DNA of 64,000 nucleotides from Clostridia bacterium (GTDB lineage: Bacteria; Bacillota; Clostridia; CAKSNL01; HGM11501). This document shows, piece after piece, positions 43,701-52,276 of this stretch. Location of the stretch: positions 1 through 64,000 of the forward strand of contig JAFQQJ010000065.1 in NCBI GenBank assembly GCA_017411325.1. The letters are read 5' to 3'. Position 1 is the first letter of the stretch, and each line of letters opens with the position of its first letter. The notes beneath the pieces are model-generated. The model was not told the DNA's origin and ran no database searches. It saw only the letters and a list, made by a program, of their open reading frames with translations. Position numbers and translations under genes: made by a program.

Positions 43701-44107
43701 AGAGTTCCTTCATCGAAAGCCTCCTTTGGCGTTACCGGCTGCAAAAGTGATCCCACCGATGCAATTATTACGTTTGCATCCTTAGCCTTATAAAGGCTTT
43801 TAAGCCGTTCAAAAAGTGCATCATGCCCCATGGCATCAACTTTTCTTAAAGAAAGCTCCTTTTCCTTTAAGTGCACAACATCATATATAAAGGGCTTTAT
43901 GTCATTTTCCAGTTTTTTTGCCGAACGGTCATTTGCTGTAAGGATAAATATCTTTTTTCCTGTATGGCAAAAAAGGCTGTATAAAAGGTGAGCCTTTTCC
44001 GCCTCCGTTATACCGGTTACATGAACCGGAGCTTCACCGTTTTTTACCGCCTTAAGTATTTTATTGTATTCTTCGGATTCAGTAAGAATCTTTTCAAATA
44101 CCGGCAT
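40790..44107 (-). CDS. mfd: Transcription-repair coupling factor Mfd
   Basis: Removes RNA polymerase stalled at DNA damage and recruits nucleotide excision repair. The 1105-residue length is typical. It has an N-terminal UvrB-like region (FALRGGILDIFSPDS), the CarD-like polymerase-interaction domain near 440-520 (ELSAGDYVVHETHGIGRFMG), and the SF2 translocase with GDVGFGKTEVAMR, IIDEEQRFGVGHKE and the TRG motif. The ATG directly follows the pth stop with no gap. Confidence 0.97.
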   Translation of the reverse strand: MPVFEKILTESEEYNKILKAVKNGEAPVHVTGITEAEKAHLLYSLFCHTGKKIFILTANDRSAKKLENDIKPFIYDVVHLKEKELSLRKVDAMGHDALFERLKSLYKAKDANVIIASVGSLLQPVTPKEAFDEGTLSFAPGDEYDLPELCKKLAGIGYVRCDTVEAKGNFALRGGILDIFSPDSDYPVRMEFFGDEIDTIRYFDPESQLSTERADGVKIIPAEDIDETGSILSYIPEDWLFCFDEPVRVSEQAKAIKEDVAERVKTLMENDLLKEKKDKYINDYACLMAEISKRQILSLAALSLATPDFRPKELLSITVKSMQPYNGNTEMLTDDILYYRERKFRIIVMAGSKERIKAISEVLFEKGISTSTDDSALPERGIVLLLHGSFSGGYEYPLINTVVISDRQMLSFEKKKYRRKLKNASELTSFTELSAGDYVVHETHGIGRFMGMQKINAAGCIKEYLKISYHGDDVLYVPATQLDMLHKYKSSLAESDGEKRGVKLNKLGGAEWKRTKSNVKKNVFELAEKLVKLYSERSTLKGHSFPADDEWQRAFEEEFIYEETEDQKRSIAEMKDDMESDKCMDRLLLGDVGFGKTEVAMRGAFKCVCDSKQVAYLVPTTVLAAQQYANFSERMKNYPITVEMLSRFKSKKAQEDIIRRTKRGEVDILIGTHRILSKDVEFKDLGMLIIDEEQRFGVGHKEAIKELKKNIDVLSLSATPIPRSLNMAMIGIRDMSVLSMPPEDRLPVQTFAMEYNEAVVNEAIERELSRSGQVYYLYNRVTGIYKVAEKIKQSFPDANVAVGHGQMNESELEDIMMRMVEGEIDILVCTTIIETGLDIPNVNTIIIEEADRMGLSQLYQLRGRVGRSSRLAYAYLTYRKDKVISEISEKRLKAIREFTEFGSGFRIAMRDLELRGAGNILGPEQSGFMMSVGYEVYCNLLTEAVAEARGEAVSEKEECLVDLDISAYIPESYISDGNTRIQMYKKIAGIIDLSDSYLVEEELEDRFGDIPKAAKMLIDVAMIRSEARKMGISEIGKKNERILIYPSENFRDIPSAIAGLNGVFRGKVMFASTGRPCIFIRCGDLNEADTLEFVKKVLQNLKCNG

Positions 44108-44677
44108 TTATTTTCCACCCTCTGCCCTGTTATAGAGGTTCATTGCCTCTTCGGGCTTTCCTTTCAGAATAAGACTTATTATATCTGGAATTTTTTTCAC
44201 TGCATCAATCATTATCCCGGTTTCCTCTTTTGAAAATCTTCCGAGCACGTGATCGGCCAGATCGCCCTTTGCCGCACCTATTCCGAGACGCACCCTGTAA
44301 AAAGAATCGCTCCCTGTGTGATAAATGATGGATTTCATTCCGTTGTGCCCGCCTGCCGAGCCCGATGGCTTTATTCTTATCTTTCCCGCCGGAAGTGCCG
44401 CCTCATCAAAAATCACGATAAGATTTGATACAGGGATTTTATAATAGTCCATAATTTCCCTTATACTTTCTCCGCTGTTATTCATAAAGGTCTGAGGCTG
44501 TGCCAGAATAACCTGTTCTCCTGCAATTTTTCCCTCTCCGAAAACCGCCTTGTGTTTAATTTTTTTAAGCGGTATATCATAATAAGACGAAAGAACGCTG
44601 ATTGCTTCAAATCCCACGTTATGTCTGGTATTAACATAGTCTTTTCCCGGATTTCCCAGACCTGCTATAAGATACAT
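44108..44677 (-). CDS. pth: Peptidyl-tRNA hydrolase
   Basis: Releases peptides from prematurely dropped peptidyl-tRNA. The 189 residues include GLGNPGKDYVNTRHNVGFEAI with the catalytic His, NNSGESI, DEAALPAGKIRIKPSGSAGGHNGMKSI, and FYRVRLGIG. The ATG at 44677 has AAAAGGA 8 bases upstream and gives the family N-terminus. A GTG six codons earlier is rejected. Directly adjacent to mfd. Confidence 0.95.
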   Translation of the reverse strand: MYLIAGLGNPGKDYVNTRHNVGFEAISVLSSYYDIPLKKIKHKAVFGEGKIAGEQVILAQPQTFMNNSGESIREIMDYYKIPVSNLIVIFDEAALPAGKIRIKPSGSAGGHNGMKSIIYHTGSDSFYRVRLGIGAAKGDLADHVLGRFSKEETGIMIDAVKKIPDIISLILKGKPEEAMNLYNRAEGGK

Positions 44678-44764
44678 AAAATCATTCCTTTTCACATGAC
44701 TTTAGGCCGGAAGCAAGCATACCTCCGGCTGATTTTCTATATTATACACTAAAAAAAAGAAAAA

Positions 44765-44786
44765 GGCAAACCTTTTTTGGTTTGCC
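44765..44786 (-). terminator. Terminator of spoVG
   Basis: An 8-bp stem GGCAAACC/GGTTTGCC with a T-rich loop is followed on the minus strand by a long T run (complement of 44749-44764). Confidence 0.85.
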
Positions 44787-44798
44787 CGATTACGTCGC

Positions 44799-45077
44799 TT
44801 ATTCCTCTGTTGCAGGTTCCTCCTTGAGGTACTCTTCGTATCTTGCGATGATAGCCTTGTGAAGCTCTTCTCTCGCCTCTGTGGTGATAGGATGAACGAT
44901 ATCCTTAAACTCACCTGTAGGAGTTTTTCTCGAAGGCATAGCAACAAACATTTTCTCATTACCGTCAATAATTTTGATGTCGTGTACAACAAACGCATCA
45001 TCAAATGTGACTGAAACAACTGCCCTCATCTTTCCCTCTGTACTTGTTTTTCTAATTCTAATGTCGGTAATCTTCAT
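44799..45077 (-). CDS. spoVG: SpoVG family RNA/DNA-binding regulator
   Basis: A 92-residue SpoVG protein, a global regulator that binds nucleic acid. It has the conserved [10 protein letters not shown] start, [41 protein letters not shown] and the C-terminal helix. The ATG at 45077 follows AAAGGTGGA; a GTG five codons earlier is less likely. Presence does not by itself prove sporulation, since non-spore-formers also keep it. It stands alone with its own promoter and terminator. Confidence 0.95.
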   Translation of the reverse strand: MKITDIRIRKTSTEGKMRAVVSVTFDDAFVVHDIKIIDGNEKMFVAMPSRKTPTGEFKDIVHPITTEAREELHKAIIARYEEYLKEEPATEE

Positions 45078-45143
45078 AATGTCTGAATCCACCTTTCATT
45101 CGGCAACGCCTAATATATGGCATCCTACCGTTTATTAATTTTA

Positions 45144-45172
45144 AGTTTATCACTATTATATAAAAATGTCAA
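45144..45172 (-). promoter_or_regulatory. Promoter of spoVG
   Basis: Minus-strand TTGACA (45167-45172), 17-base spacer, TAAACT (45144-45149). An overlapping alternative TTGACA lies upstream. Confidence 0.6.
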
Positions 45173-45256
45173 TACACCTTTTCGCTTTTTTGTCAATTTG
45201 CCTATAATATTGTAAAAAAAATATACAATTTGCACATTATAATTCCGATAAAATAC

Positions 45257-45284
45257 TTGATATAATTAAAATTCGTGGTATACT
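45257..45284 (+). promoter_or_regulatory. Promoter of murC
   Basis: TTGATA (45257-45262), 16-base spacer, TATACT (45279-45284), followed by TATAATAAAG, about 44 bases before the GTG start. Confidence 0.65.
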
Positions 45285-45327
45285 ATAATAAAGAACAGTT
45301 ATTCCCTTACTGAAAGGACTGATTTTT

Positions 45328-46698
45328 GTGTACAAAAAGCTCACCGACATCAAAAAAGGCGGCACAATACACTTTATAGGAATAGGCGGCGTATCTATGA
45401 GTGCGCTTGCATCTATTCTTGTTTCAGAAGGATATAAAATCACCGGAAGCGACTCCGGCAAAAACATATATACAGAAAGACTTAAGGCACAGGGTGTTAC
45501 CGTTTATCAGGGGCATGACGAAAAAAATGTCATTAATGCCGATGCTGTAATATACTCCGCAGCCATAAAGCCGGATAACCCTGAACGCAGCTATGCCGAA
45601 AAAAACAATATTCTCTGTATGGAGCGAAGCACACTCTTAGGAGAAATTGAAACCTTATATAAATGTCCCATTGATGTTTCGGGAACCCACGGCAAGACCA
45701 GTACAACAGGAATGCTTGCTCATATATATATGGGAGCAGATGTGAATCCCACCGTTTTAATCGGCGGAGATTTATCAATACTTGAAGGAAATATGCATAT
45801 CGGGAACAATGAATTTTTAGTTTCGGAAGCATGCGAATATCATCGGAGCTTCCTCGAATTTCATCCCGGCATTGCAATAATTCTGGACATTGAAGAGGAT
45901 CACCTCGATTATTACAAAGATTTAGATGATATAAAAAGTGCATTCCGTGATTTTGCCCTCCTTGCAGACCGTGCAGTTGTCATAAATGCCGATGATGAAA
46001 ATACGGTTGATACGGTAAAAGGAATCAAAACTGTTGTTACCACCTCGAAGAAAGGCAAAGCTGATTTTTATGCCGAAAACATAAACTGCGACAGCTTTGG
46101 TTCCTACAGTTTTTCCGTTTATTCAAAGGAAAAGGGCTTCCTTTCCGAAGTTAAGCTTTCGGTTCCGGGCATTCACCACGTAAGCAATGCTCTTTGTGCC
46201 TATGCCGCAGCATACATATCGGGAATAGCACCCGATAAAATTTCAGAAGGTCTTTCCGCTTTCAGCGGTGCAAAAAGACGTTTCGAGCTTAAGGGAACAG
46301 AAAAGGATATAAGGGTGTACGACGACTATGCCCATCATCCCACGGAAATAAAGGCTACGCTTGACGCCCTTTCAAAGATGCCAGGAAATAAACACATAAT
46401 TTTCCAGCCTCACACCTACACAAGAACACTTACGCTCTTTGACGATTTCGTATCTGTGCTTTCCCTGTGCGAAAGCCTCACCCTTCTTCCCATCTATGCC
46501 GCAAGGGAAAAAGATACCGGTGTCGTTTCATCGAAAATGCTGGCAGATAAAATAAAATCATCTTATCTCGCAAAGGATTTTGAAGATGCAAAAGCTCACA
46601 TCTTAAGCACAGCAAAGTCCGGCGATATAATAATGACCGTTGGTGCGGGAGATGTATTCAAGATAGGCGAAGAAATACTTTCAGAACTGAAAAAATAA
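45328..46698 (+). CDS. murC: UDP-N-acetylmuramate--L-alanine ligase
   Basis: Adds L-Ala to UDP-MurNAc in peptidoglycan precursor synthesis. The 456-residue Mur ligase has an N-terminal nucleotide-binding domain (IHFIGIGGVSMSALA), the ATP loop VSGTHGKTSTTGMLAHI near residue 117, EACEYHRSF, and the C-terminal YDDYAHHPTEIKATL segment. The start is GTG with GAAAGG upstream. It is on the opposite strand to its neighbours, transcribed alone between its promoter and a terminator. Confidence 0.96.
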   Translation: MYKKLTDIKKGGTIHFIGIGGVSMSALASILVSEGYKITGSDSGKNIYTERLKAQGVTVYQGHDEKNVINADAVIYSAAIKPDNPERSYAEKNNILCMERSTLLGEIETLYKCPIDVSGTHGKTSTTGMLAHIYMGADVNPTVLIGGDLSILEGNMHIGNNEFLVSEACEYHRSFLEFHPGIAIILDIEEDHLDYYKDLDDIKSAFRDFALLADRAVVINADDENTVDTVKGIKTVVTTSKKGKADFYAENINCDSFGSYSFSVYSKEKGFLSEVKLSVPGIHHVSNALCAYAAAYISGIAPDKISEGLSAFSGAKRRFELKGTEKDIRVYDDYAHHPTEIKATLDALSKMPGNKHIIFQPHTYTRTLTLFDDFVSVLSLCESLTLLPIYAAREKDTGVVSSKMLADKIKSSYLAKDFEDAKAHILSTAKSGDIIMTVGAGDVFKIGEEILSELKK

Positions 46699-46700
46699 TC

Positions 46701-46732
46701 AAAAAGCTTTCAGGAAAACCTGAAAGCTTTTT
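46701..46732. terminator. Bidirectional terminator between murC and ctpA
   Basis: A 14-bp perfect stem (46701-46714 with 46719-46732) with an AAAA loop and A/T flanks. Confidence 0.88.
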
Positions 46733-46733
46733 C

Positions 46734-47852
46734 TTATTTCAAAATACCTTCAATATATTCTCTTGCCCTTTCCATCTGCACTTCGTCCTCCGCCTGCACA
46801 TCAGGTTCAACGCCGACTTCGTTTATATAATTACCTCCTGCGGTATAATACTTTTCCACGGTAAGTCTTACGGCACTTCCGTCTCCCATGGGGAATATCG
46901 CCTGAACCAGTCCCTTGCCGTATGTTGTTTCACCCACAAGTATTCCCCGGCCTCTTTCCTTTACTGCCGCAGCCAAAACCTCTGATGCGCTTGCGGTATT
47001 CCCGTTAACCAGCACGACAAGGGGTACATCGCAGTACTCGTTGTCTTTGATGTTATACTCATATCTTGCCCCGTCTTTTTCCTCTGTTATCAGAAGTACG
47101 CCCTCAGGAAGAAGCAATTCGGCAATTTCAATAAGAGAATCAAGATCTCCGCCGCCGTTATCGTTAAGGTCAAGAATTATCCCTTTTGCATCGCTGTGCT
47201 TTTCAATTTCTTCCTTAAATTTCACCGCGGAATTTTTAGAAAACTCCGTGAGCTTTATATATAAAATCCCGTCCTCTTCCTTCGCCGTAACAGATTCGTA
47301 TAAAAGCTCTGTTCGCTTAACCATAAACGAAAGCTCTTCCTGCCCTCTCTTAACTTTAAGCTCCATCGGGGTATTATCGGAAGGCGCCTCCGCGGAAATG
47401 CCTTTTATATAATAATATACGCGGTCATAATTTTCATAATTTATCGCAAGCTCATCGACGGACAAAAGGATATCCCCCGCCTTTACTCCTGCCGTATACG
47501 CAGGGCTTCCTTCAGCTACATCGGTTACAAAAATACAATCCGTCTCTTCATCGTAGAGCATTGTTATCCCGATACCCTTGTATTCCCCGTTTATGCTTTC
47601 TTCAAATATTTCTGTTTCTTCCTTTGACATATAGACAGAATACGGATCATTCAGCGCCATAACCATAAATCTTGCCGCAGCGTCCTCCACCAGCACTTCA
47701 TCATATTCAAACGGAAAAAAGTATTCAATCAGCTTCTTTATTTTTTCAGTTTTTGATGAGTACGTTCCTACAGCTTTTCCAAGTGAAAAAGCAGCCATCA
47801 GCCCTGCTGCCACAAGAATAATACACAATATTCTTTTAATCCTTCTGTTCAA
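46734..47852 (-). CDS. ctpA: S41 family C-terminal processing peptidase
   Basis: A membrane-anchored serine protease acting outside the cell, often on cell-wall hydrolases or their regulators. Start assigned to TTG at 47852, 8 bases after GGGAG. The in-frame ATG at 47894 lies inside the upstream terminator and is rejected. The 372 residues have an N-terminal membrane segment (about 6-27), a PDZ domain (about 90-165, GIGITMLYDEE...SPAYTAGVKAGDILLSV), and the peptidase core with Ser in NTASASEVLAAA and Lys in GETTYGKGLVQ. It ends the ftsE-ftsX-M23 series. Confidence 0.9.
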   Translation of the reverse strand: MNRRIKRILCIILVAAGLMAAFSLGKAVGTYSSKTEKIKKLIEYFFPFEYDEVLVEDAAARFMVMALNDPYSVYMSKEETEIFEESINGEYKGIGITMLYDEETDCIFVTDVAEGSPAYTAGVKAGDILLSVDELAINYENYDRVYYYIKGISAEAPSDNTPMELKVKRGQEELSFMVKRTELLYESVTAKEEDGILYIKLTEFSKNSAVKFKEEIEKHSDAKGIILDLNDNGGGDLDSLIEIAELLLPEGVLLITEEKDGARYEYNIKDNEYCDVPLVVLVNGNTASASEVLAAAVKERGRGILVGETTYGKGLVQAIFPMGDGSAVRLTVEKYYTAGGNYINEVGVEPDVQAEDEVQMERAREYIEGILK

Positions 47853-47879
47853 GAAAAAAATCTCCCTTCTGTTATAGTC

Positions 47880-47907
47880 AAAAGCTGTGCGCATGGCGCA
47901 CAGCTTT
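47880..47907 (-). terminator. Terminator after the M23 peptidase gene
   Basis: A stem of about 13 bp (AAAGCTGTGCGC with its complement) with a minimal loop. Partial read-through to ctpA is possible. Confidence 0.72.
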
Positions 47908-47909
47908 TA

Positions 47910-49097
47910 TCAGCTCACATAATTTCTGGGGTTTTGTCTCACACCGTTGACAGAAACCTCAAAATGAAGATGAGGTCCGTTTGAAACACCGGTAGAGCCG
48001 ACTTTCGCAATAACCTGTCCCTTTGTGACAGTTGCTCCTGCCTTTGATAAAAGTTCACTGCAATGGGCATAAAGTGTTGTTATTCCGTTTCCGTGGCTTA
48101 TAACGATATACTTACCGTAGGATGAGCTGTTGCCCGAGAAAAGCACTGTTCCCGAATCTGCCGCAACAATATCAACTCCCATATATCCCGCGATATCTAT
48201 TCCCTTATGATTTGTTGATGCCCCTGCTACAGGCTGAGAACGGTTGCCGAATTCACTTGTTACTCTCCTTGTGGACGGACAGGGCCATGTCATAGTTCCC
48301 GTGCCGCCTGCGGTAATAACTGTTGTGGTAACAGTGGTGGCTGCTGCCGCTTTGCGACGTTCTTCTTCCAGTGCTGCCGTAATAAGTCGCTGTATACGGT
48401 CTTCCTCAGCCTTCTGGTTTGCTATTGCCGTCTGTATGATTGCCTCCTGCCCTGCAAGCTGAGATATAATTTCCGTATGAGTCTGCTTTTTTACGGCAAG
48501 TGCCGACTTCATCTCGTTAAGAGTGTTTCTGCGTGTCACCTGTTCAGCCTTGATTGTTTCAACCTCTGCCTTCTGAATTGCAATCTGCTCTCTTACAGCC
48601 CTTCTCTCTTCAAGTATTCTGTTGTCATACTCAAGAAGGCTTTTTATAATCTGGATGTTGGATAAAAATTCCGAAAAGCTTCCTGAGCTGAAAAGAATTT
48701 CAATATATGTGGATGGGCCGTTTTCATACATTATCCTCGCTCTTGTCTTAAAGGAAGCAAACTGATTTTCACAGGCAATTTCCGCCTCGTTTAATTCCCG
48801 TTCCTTTTCCGCCAGCTTTTCATTTGTCTTGCGGATATCCGCTTCCACAGAAGAAATCTTCCCGGAAAGCTCATCTATTTCGGTCTGTATCTTAGCCTTA
48901 TCAGTCTCTGCAGCTTTTCTCTGCGTCTGAACATCGGCGAGCTGCTTTTCAGATTCCTTTCTCTGTCTCTGTGCCGCCGAAAGCTGTTCATTGAGCGTCG
49001 CTCCCCAGGAAGGAAAAGCAGAAGCAATAAAGCTTATAATAAAAACAAGCGCAATCAGGATGGCGAATACAGACATAAAAATCCTTTTTTTCTTCAT
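47910..49097 (-). CDS. Coiled-coil M23 peptidase (FtsEX-linked cell-wall hydrolase)
   Basis: A 395-residue exported protein with a membrane/signal segment (about 8-30), a long coiled coil (about 33-255, many K/E heptads), an Ala/Thr-rich linker, and a C-terminal M23 (LytM) domain (about 285-390). The metal ligands are intact: NHKGIDIAGYMGVD, and HLHFEV near the end. Unlike E. coli EnvC, which lacks active-site ligands, this one should be an active endopeptidase. Following ftsX, it resembles the CwlO/PcsB/EnvC group that FtsEX controls at the septum. Confidence 0.9.
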   Translation of the reverse strand: MKKKRIFMSVFAILIALVFIISFIASAFPSWGATLNEQLSAAQRQRKESEKQLADVQTQRKAAETDKAKIQTEIDELSGKISSVEADIRKTNEKLAEKERELNEAEIACENQFASFKTRARIMYENGPSTYIEILFSSGSFSEFLSNIQIIKSLLEYDNRILEERRAVREQIAIQKAEVETIKAEQVTRRNTLNEMKSALAVKKQTHTEIISQLAGQEAIIQTAIANQKAEEDRIQRLITAALEEERRKAAAATTVTTTVITAGGTGTMTWPCPSTRRVTSEFGNRSQPVAGASTNHKGIDIAGYMGVDIVAADSGTVLFSGNSSSYGKYIVISHGNGITTLYAHCSELLSKAGATVTKGQVIAKVGSTGVSNGPHLHFEVSVNGVRQNPRNYVS

Positions 49098-49109
49098 GTC
49101 TTCACCTCG

Positions 49110-49991
49110 TCATACTTTAAGGTGTCTTGTTGTGGATACAATACTTGCAAGTGCACCCATTATGCATCCGAATGCAATTACAAGAGGAACTATAAGTCCG
49201 ACAGTTGAAGCAGGTGAGCAAAGCTCAACCAGCGGAACAGCCTCCGAAACCGAGGTATACAAAGGAGTATATCCGAGATATATTACTCCGAGAGCCAGTA
49301 TGCTTCCGATTATACCTATCAAAACGCCTTCAATTATGAAGGGCCACCGTATAAACCAGTTTGTCGCTCCCACAAACTTCATTATATGAATTTCGTTCGC
49401 ACGTGCGGCAACCGAAAGCTTTATGGTGTTTGATATTATGAAAAGCGAAACCACCATGAGGATAAGCATAATCACGAAGCTTGCCGACTGTATATATGAA
49501 GTTGCTTTAACAACCCCGTCAACTATATCCTGATGATTTATTACCTCGGCTATACCGGCAATTTTTGCCACCTCGTCTGCGGTAACCTGCGCCAGTGTAA
49601 GATCGCTAAGAGTTATCTTCACGCTGTTTCTTAAGAAATCTTCACCTTTAAGTCCCTCAAGGGCAACGGAATTTCCGCCCAGCCTTTCGGAATAATTAAC
49701 ATATGCTTCTGCCTTGGTTTCATAAACGGTTTCCTTTACATTTGGAACGCTTTTTACCTTGTCGGCAATTGCCAGTGCCTCTTCTCCGTCGATATTAATA
49801 TCAATATATGCCTGGATTTCGCACTGAGATTTAATCTGCTCACTTATATAATTCACATTAAGCGTAAAAAGTAAAAATACGCTTAAAAGAAAAAGACAGC
49901 AACCGATTGTGAGTATGGAAGATACGGACATCAGACGGTTATTTACAATGCCCATAAGCGCCGTCTTAGTGTAGTATCTGGATTTATTCAT
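49110..49991 (-). CDS. ftsX: Cell division ABC transporter permease FtsX
   Basis: A 293-residue membrane partner of FtsE that passes the signal to cell-wall hydrolases. One N-terminal transmembrane segment (about 22-45) leads to an extracellular domain (about 50-160, with [18 protein letters not shown]); three further segments cluster in the C-terminal half. The ATG at 49991 overlaps the ftsE stop (ATGAATAA), so translation is coupled. Start codons further upstream lie in ftsE and are rejected. Confidence 0.94.
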   Translation of the reverse strand: MNKSRYYTKTALMGIVNNRLMSVSSILTIGCCLFLLSVFLLFTLNVNYISEQIKSQCEIQAYIDINIDGEEALAIADKVKSVPNVKETVYETKAEAYVNYSERLGGNSVALEGLKGEDFLRNSVKITLSDLTLAQVTADEVAKIAGIAEVINHQDIVDGVVKATSYIQSASFVIMLILMVVSLFIISNTIKLSVAARANEIHIMKFVGATNWFIRWPFIIEGVLIGIIGSILALGVIYLGYTPLYTSVSEAVPLVELCSPASTVGLIVPLVIAFGCIMGALASIVSTTRHLKV

Positions 49992-50670
49992 CAAGGTTAT
50001 ACAGTCCTCCCTCTTCGTCACGGGTAAGCTTACCGTCATCTACAACCAGAAGTCTTTTAGGTCTTGCATTAACAATTTCAGCGGCGTGTGTAGCCATAAG
50101 TATGGTGGTGCCGCTCTTGTTTATGGATTCAAGTGTATCCATAATATCCATCGCCACTATTCTGTCAAGATTACCTGTAGGCTCATCTGCCAGAATTACT
50201 GTAGGGCGGTTAACCAGAGCCCTTGCAATGGATACTCTCTGCTGCTCACCACCGGAAAGCTCGGATATATCACATCTGGCCTTATTGGAAAGCCTTACCT
50301 GATCCAAAACCTCAGGCACACGCTTTCTTATTGCTTTTCCGCCGGCACCTACGACCTGCATTGCAAATGCCACATTGTCAAAAACGGTGGTCTTCGGAAG
50401 AAGCTTAAAATCCTGATATACCATACCAAGACTTCTTCTCAAATAAGGAATTTCTCTTCTTGCAAGCCCCGATATTTCAACACTGTCAACAAAAATCTGA
50501 CCGCTTGTAAGATTTTCTTCACGCATAAGAAGCTTCATTATCGAAGACTTACCGGCACCGCTTCGTCCCGTAAGATATACAAATTCTCCCCGCTCTATTT
50601 TAAACGAAAGCCCGTCCAGGGCTTTTGTTCCGTTAGGATATGTAAGTGTCACATCTATAAATTCTATCAT
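49984..50670 (-). CDS. ftsE: Cell division ABC ATPase FtsE
   Basis: A 228-residue cytoplasmic ATPase that drives FtsX. Walker A is [14 protein letters not shown], the signature [16 protein letters not shown], Walker [13 protein letters not shown], and the H-loop MATHA. Start ATG at 50670, after GAGGGG. The preceding regulator gene ends 9 bases downstream of this start, so they overlap. Confidence 0.95.
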   Translation of the reverse strand: MIEFIDVTLTYPNGTKALDGLSFKIERGEFVYLTGRSGAGKSSIMKLLMREENLTSGQIFVDSVEISGLARREIPYLRRSLGMVYQDFKLLPKTTVFDNVAFAMQVVGAGGKAIRKRVPEVLDQVRLSNKARCDISELSGGEQQRVSIARALVNRPTVILADEPTGNLDRIVAMDIMDTLESINKSGTTILMATHAAEIVNARPKRLLVVDDGKLTRDEEGGLYNLDE

Positions 50671-50678
50671 AATACCCC

Positions 50679-51764
50679 TCAAATCTTGTTCGGATTGGAT
50701 TCAAGGTACTTTTTAACCATCATAGCTACCTTGAAAACTATGGCATCCTCAAACATTCTCAAATCAAGGCCTGTAAGTTTCTGAACCTTATCAAGTCTGT
50801 AAACAAGAGTGTTTCTGTGTACATAAAGCTGACGTGATGTTTCGGATACATTAAGGTTTTTCTCAAAGAATTTCTGAATGGTAACGATTGTTTCGTGATC
50901 AAGGGTGTCAAGAGAGCCCTTCACGAATACTTCATCCAAGAAAAGCTTACAAAGTGTTGTGGGAAGCTGATATATAAGACGGCCGATACCCAGCTTGTTA
51001 TAGCTTACAATAGGCTTGTCAGTATCAAGCACCTTACCTACCTCGAGAGCCACGTGCGCTTCTCTGTAGCTCTTTGCCAGATCCTTCATATCGGTAACTA
51101 TTGTACCGATACCTATGGATGCATTAACCATAAGTTCAGAATTTATTGTGTCAAGCAAAGACTTTGCAATCTTCTGTACATCCTTATCAGAGAAATTGGG
51201 CTTTAATTCTTTTACAATTGCAACATCGCCCGAATCTATGCTGATTATAAAATCCTTTTCCTTATCGGGGAAAACATTTGCCAGCATATCTATTGCCGCC
51301 TGATCGTGCCCCGCATCAACCCGCACCGTCATAACCACACGTGTTACGTCTGTGGGGATATGAAGTTCCTTGGTCTTTGCATGGAGATCCCCGGGCATAA
51401 TGTTATCAAGAAGTACATTCTTTACAAAGTTTATCTTGTCAAACTTCTCGTCATAAAACTGCTTGATGCTGAGTATGGATACGGATAAAATGCTTACATC
51501 CTTTTTGGCTTCCTCGTCTTCACCTTCGACAAAGGCGATAAAATCCGTCTTCCCTCTGACACCTCCGCCGATAAATGTATATCCGGATGCTACATAGACT
51601 CTGCCGGGTTCACTGCACTGCTGCTGCACTTCGTCAAGAATTTCTTCAATAGCACTCATATCACTGAAGGAGCGTATAGTTTCGTTATCCAGAATCACAC
51701 CTACAGGCCTTCCGAAAGCCTCTTTCAGCTGATATACAACGCCCTGAAAAAATTTGTTTGACAT
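50679..51764 (-). CDS. PucR/CdaR-type helix-turn-helix regulator upstream of ftsEX
   Basis: A 361-residue regulator. A central GGDEF-like/non-catalytic region (about 120-250, SIGIGTIVTDMKDLAKSYREAHVALEVG) precedes the C-terminal PucR-type helix-turn-helix (LNVSETSRQLYVHRNTLVYRLDKVQKLTGLDLRMFEDAIVF). The N-terminal ~100 residues are unrecognised. It overlaps ftsE, so it is in the same transcript as the ftsEX cell-wall operon; the signal sensed is unknown. A promoter (51862-51890) lies upstream. Confidence 0.83.
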   Translation of the reverse strand: MSNKFFQGVVYQLKEAFGRPVGVILDNETIRSFSDMSAIEEILDEVQQQCSEPGRVYVASGYTFIGGGVRGKTDFIAFVEGEDEEAKKDVSILSVSILSIKQFYDEKFDKINFVKNVLLDNIMPGDLHAKTKELHIPTDVTRVVMTVRVDAGHDQAAIDMLANVFPDKEKDFIISIDSGDVAIVKELKPNFSDKDVQKIAKSLLDTINSELMVNASIGIGTIVTDMKDLAKSYREAHVALEVGKVLDTDKPIVSYNKLGIGRLIYQLPTTLCKLFLDEVFVKGSLDTLDHETIVTIQKFFEKNLNVSETSRQLYVHRNTLVYRLDKVQKLTGLDLRMFEDAIVFKVAMMVKKYLESNPNKI

Positions 51765-51861
51765 AAAAAATCATCCCTTTCACAAAATCCGTATAACAAA
51801 CGCAAAACGTTTTTAATACTCTTTTCTCTCAAATTTAAATACAAAAATTCTATCCTACTAT

Positions 51862-51890
51862 ATAATAACCTTTTTTCATCAATTTTGCAA
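51862..51890 (-). promoter_or_regulatory. Promoter of the PucR-ftsEX operon
   Basis: Minus-strand TTGCAA (51885-51890), 17-base spacer, TATTAT (51862-51867), about 98 bases before the regulator start. The leader between is AT-rich without clear structure. Confidence 0.65.
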
Positions 51891-52031
51891 GGAAAATCTT
51901 CATTTTTTTTGCTTTTTTTATAGTTTTTTTATTTTTTGTGTCCGCCACCGGCAAATCTGCATATTATAATTAATGGCTGAAGATAAAATATAACCGAAAA
52001 CACAAACCCCGACACCGAAAGGAGTGATTCC

Positions 52032-52250
52032 ATGCTGGTTGTGCTTTCATCTTCGACAAGTGCCAGGCGGCTTAAAAAATTATTATCTCAAAAGGGTATT
52101 GCCGCAGAAATAGTCCAGACTCCCCGGTATCTTTCAGACGGGGGATGCTCCTATTCCCTCAAGGTCGGCAATGCTTACCTTAAGGAAGTCACCTCTCTTA
52201 CAGCACGCCTTCACATATCGGTTAACAAAATTTACCGTGAAGAGGGCTAA
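52032..52250 (+). CDS. DUF3343 putative sulfur/selenium carrier protein
   Basis: A 72-residue DUF3343 family protein (putative Se/S carrier). It has the small beta-alpha fold pattern VVLSSSTSARRLKKLLSQKGI and the conserved SDGGCSYSLKVG with a single Cys. AAAGGAG precedes the ATG. It sits 26 bases ahead of a cysteine desulfurase, so the Cys could receive sulfur (or selenium) from that enzyme; this is inference from the pairing. Confidence 0.8.
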   Translation: MLVVLSSSTSARRLKKLLSQKGIAAEIVQTPRYLSDGGCSYSLKVGNAYLKEVTSLTARLHISVNKIYREEG

Positions 52251-52276
52251 CCATATTTATCTCAGGAGTCATCAGT

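Noticed and set aside
44108..45077. spoVG as proof that the organism sporulates
   Set aside because: SpoVG is widespread in non-sporulating Bacillota, and no other sporulation gene is in the window.
51765..52031. RNA gene or riboswitch in the 267-base spacer before the DUF3343 gene
   Set aside because: The spacer is AT-rich with poly-T tracts, a promoter for the leftward operon and a possible TATAAT for the rightward one; no stable conserved fold or tRNA-like element could be drawn.
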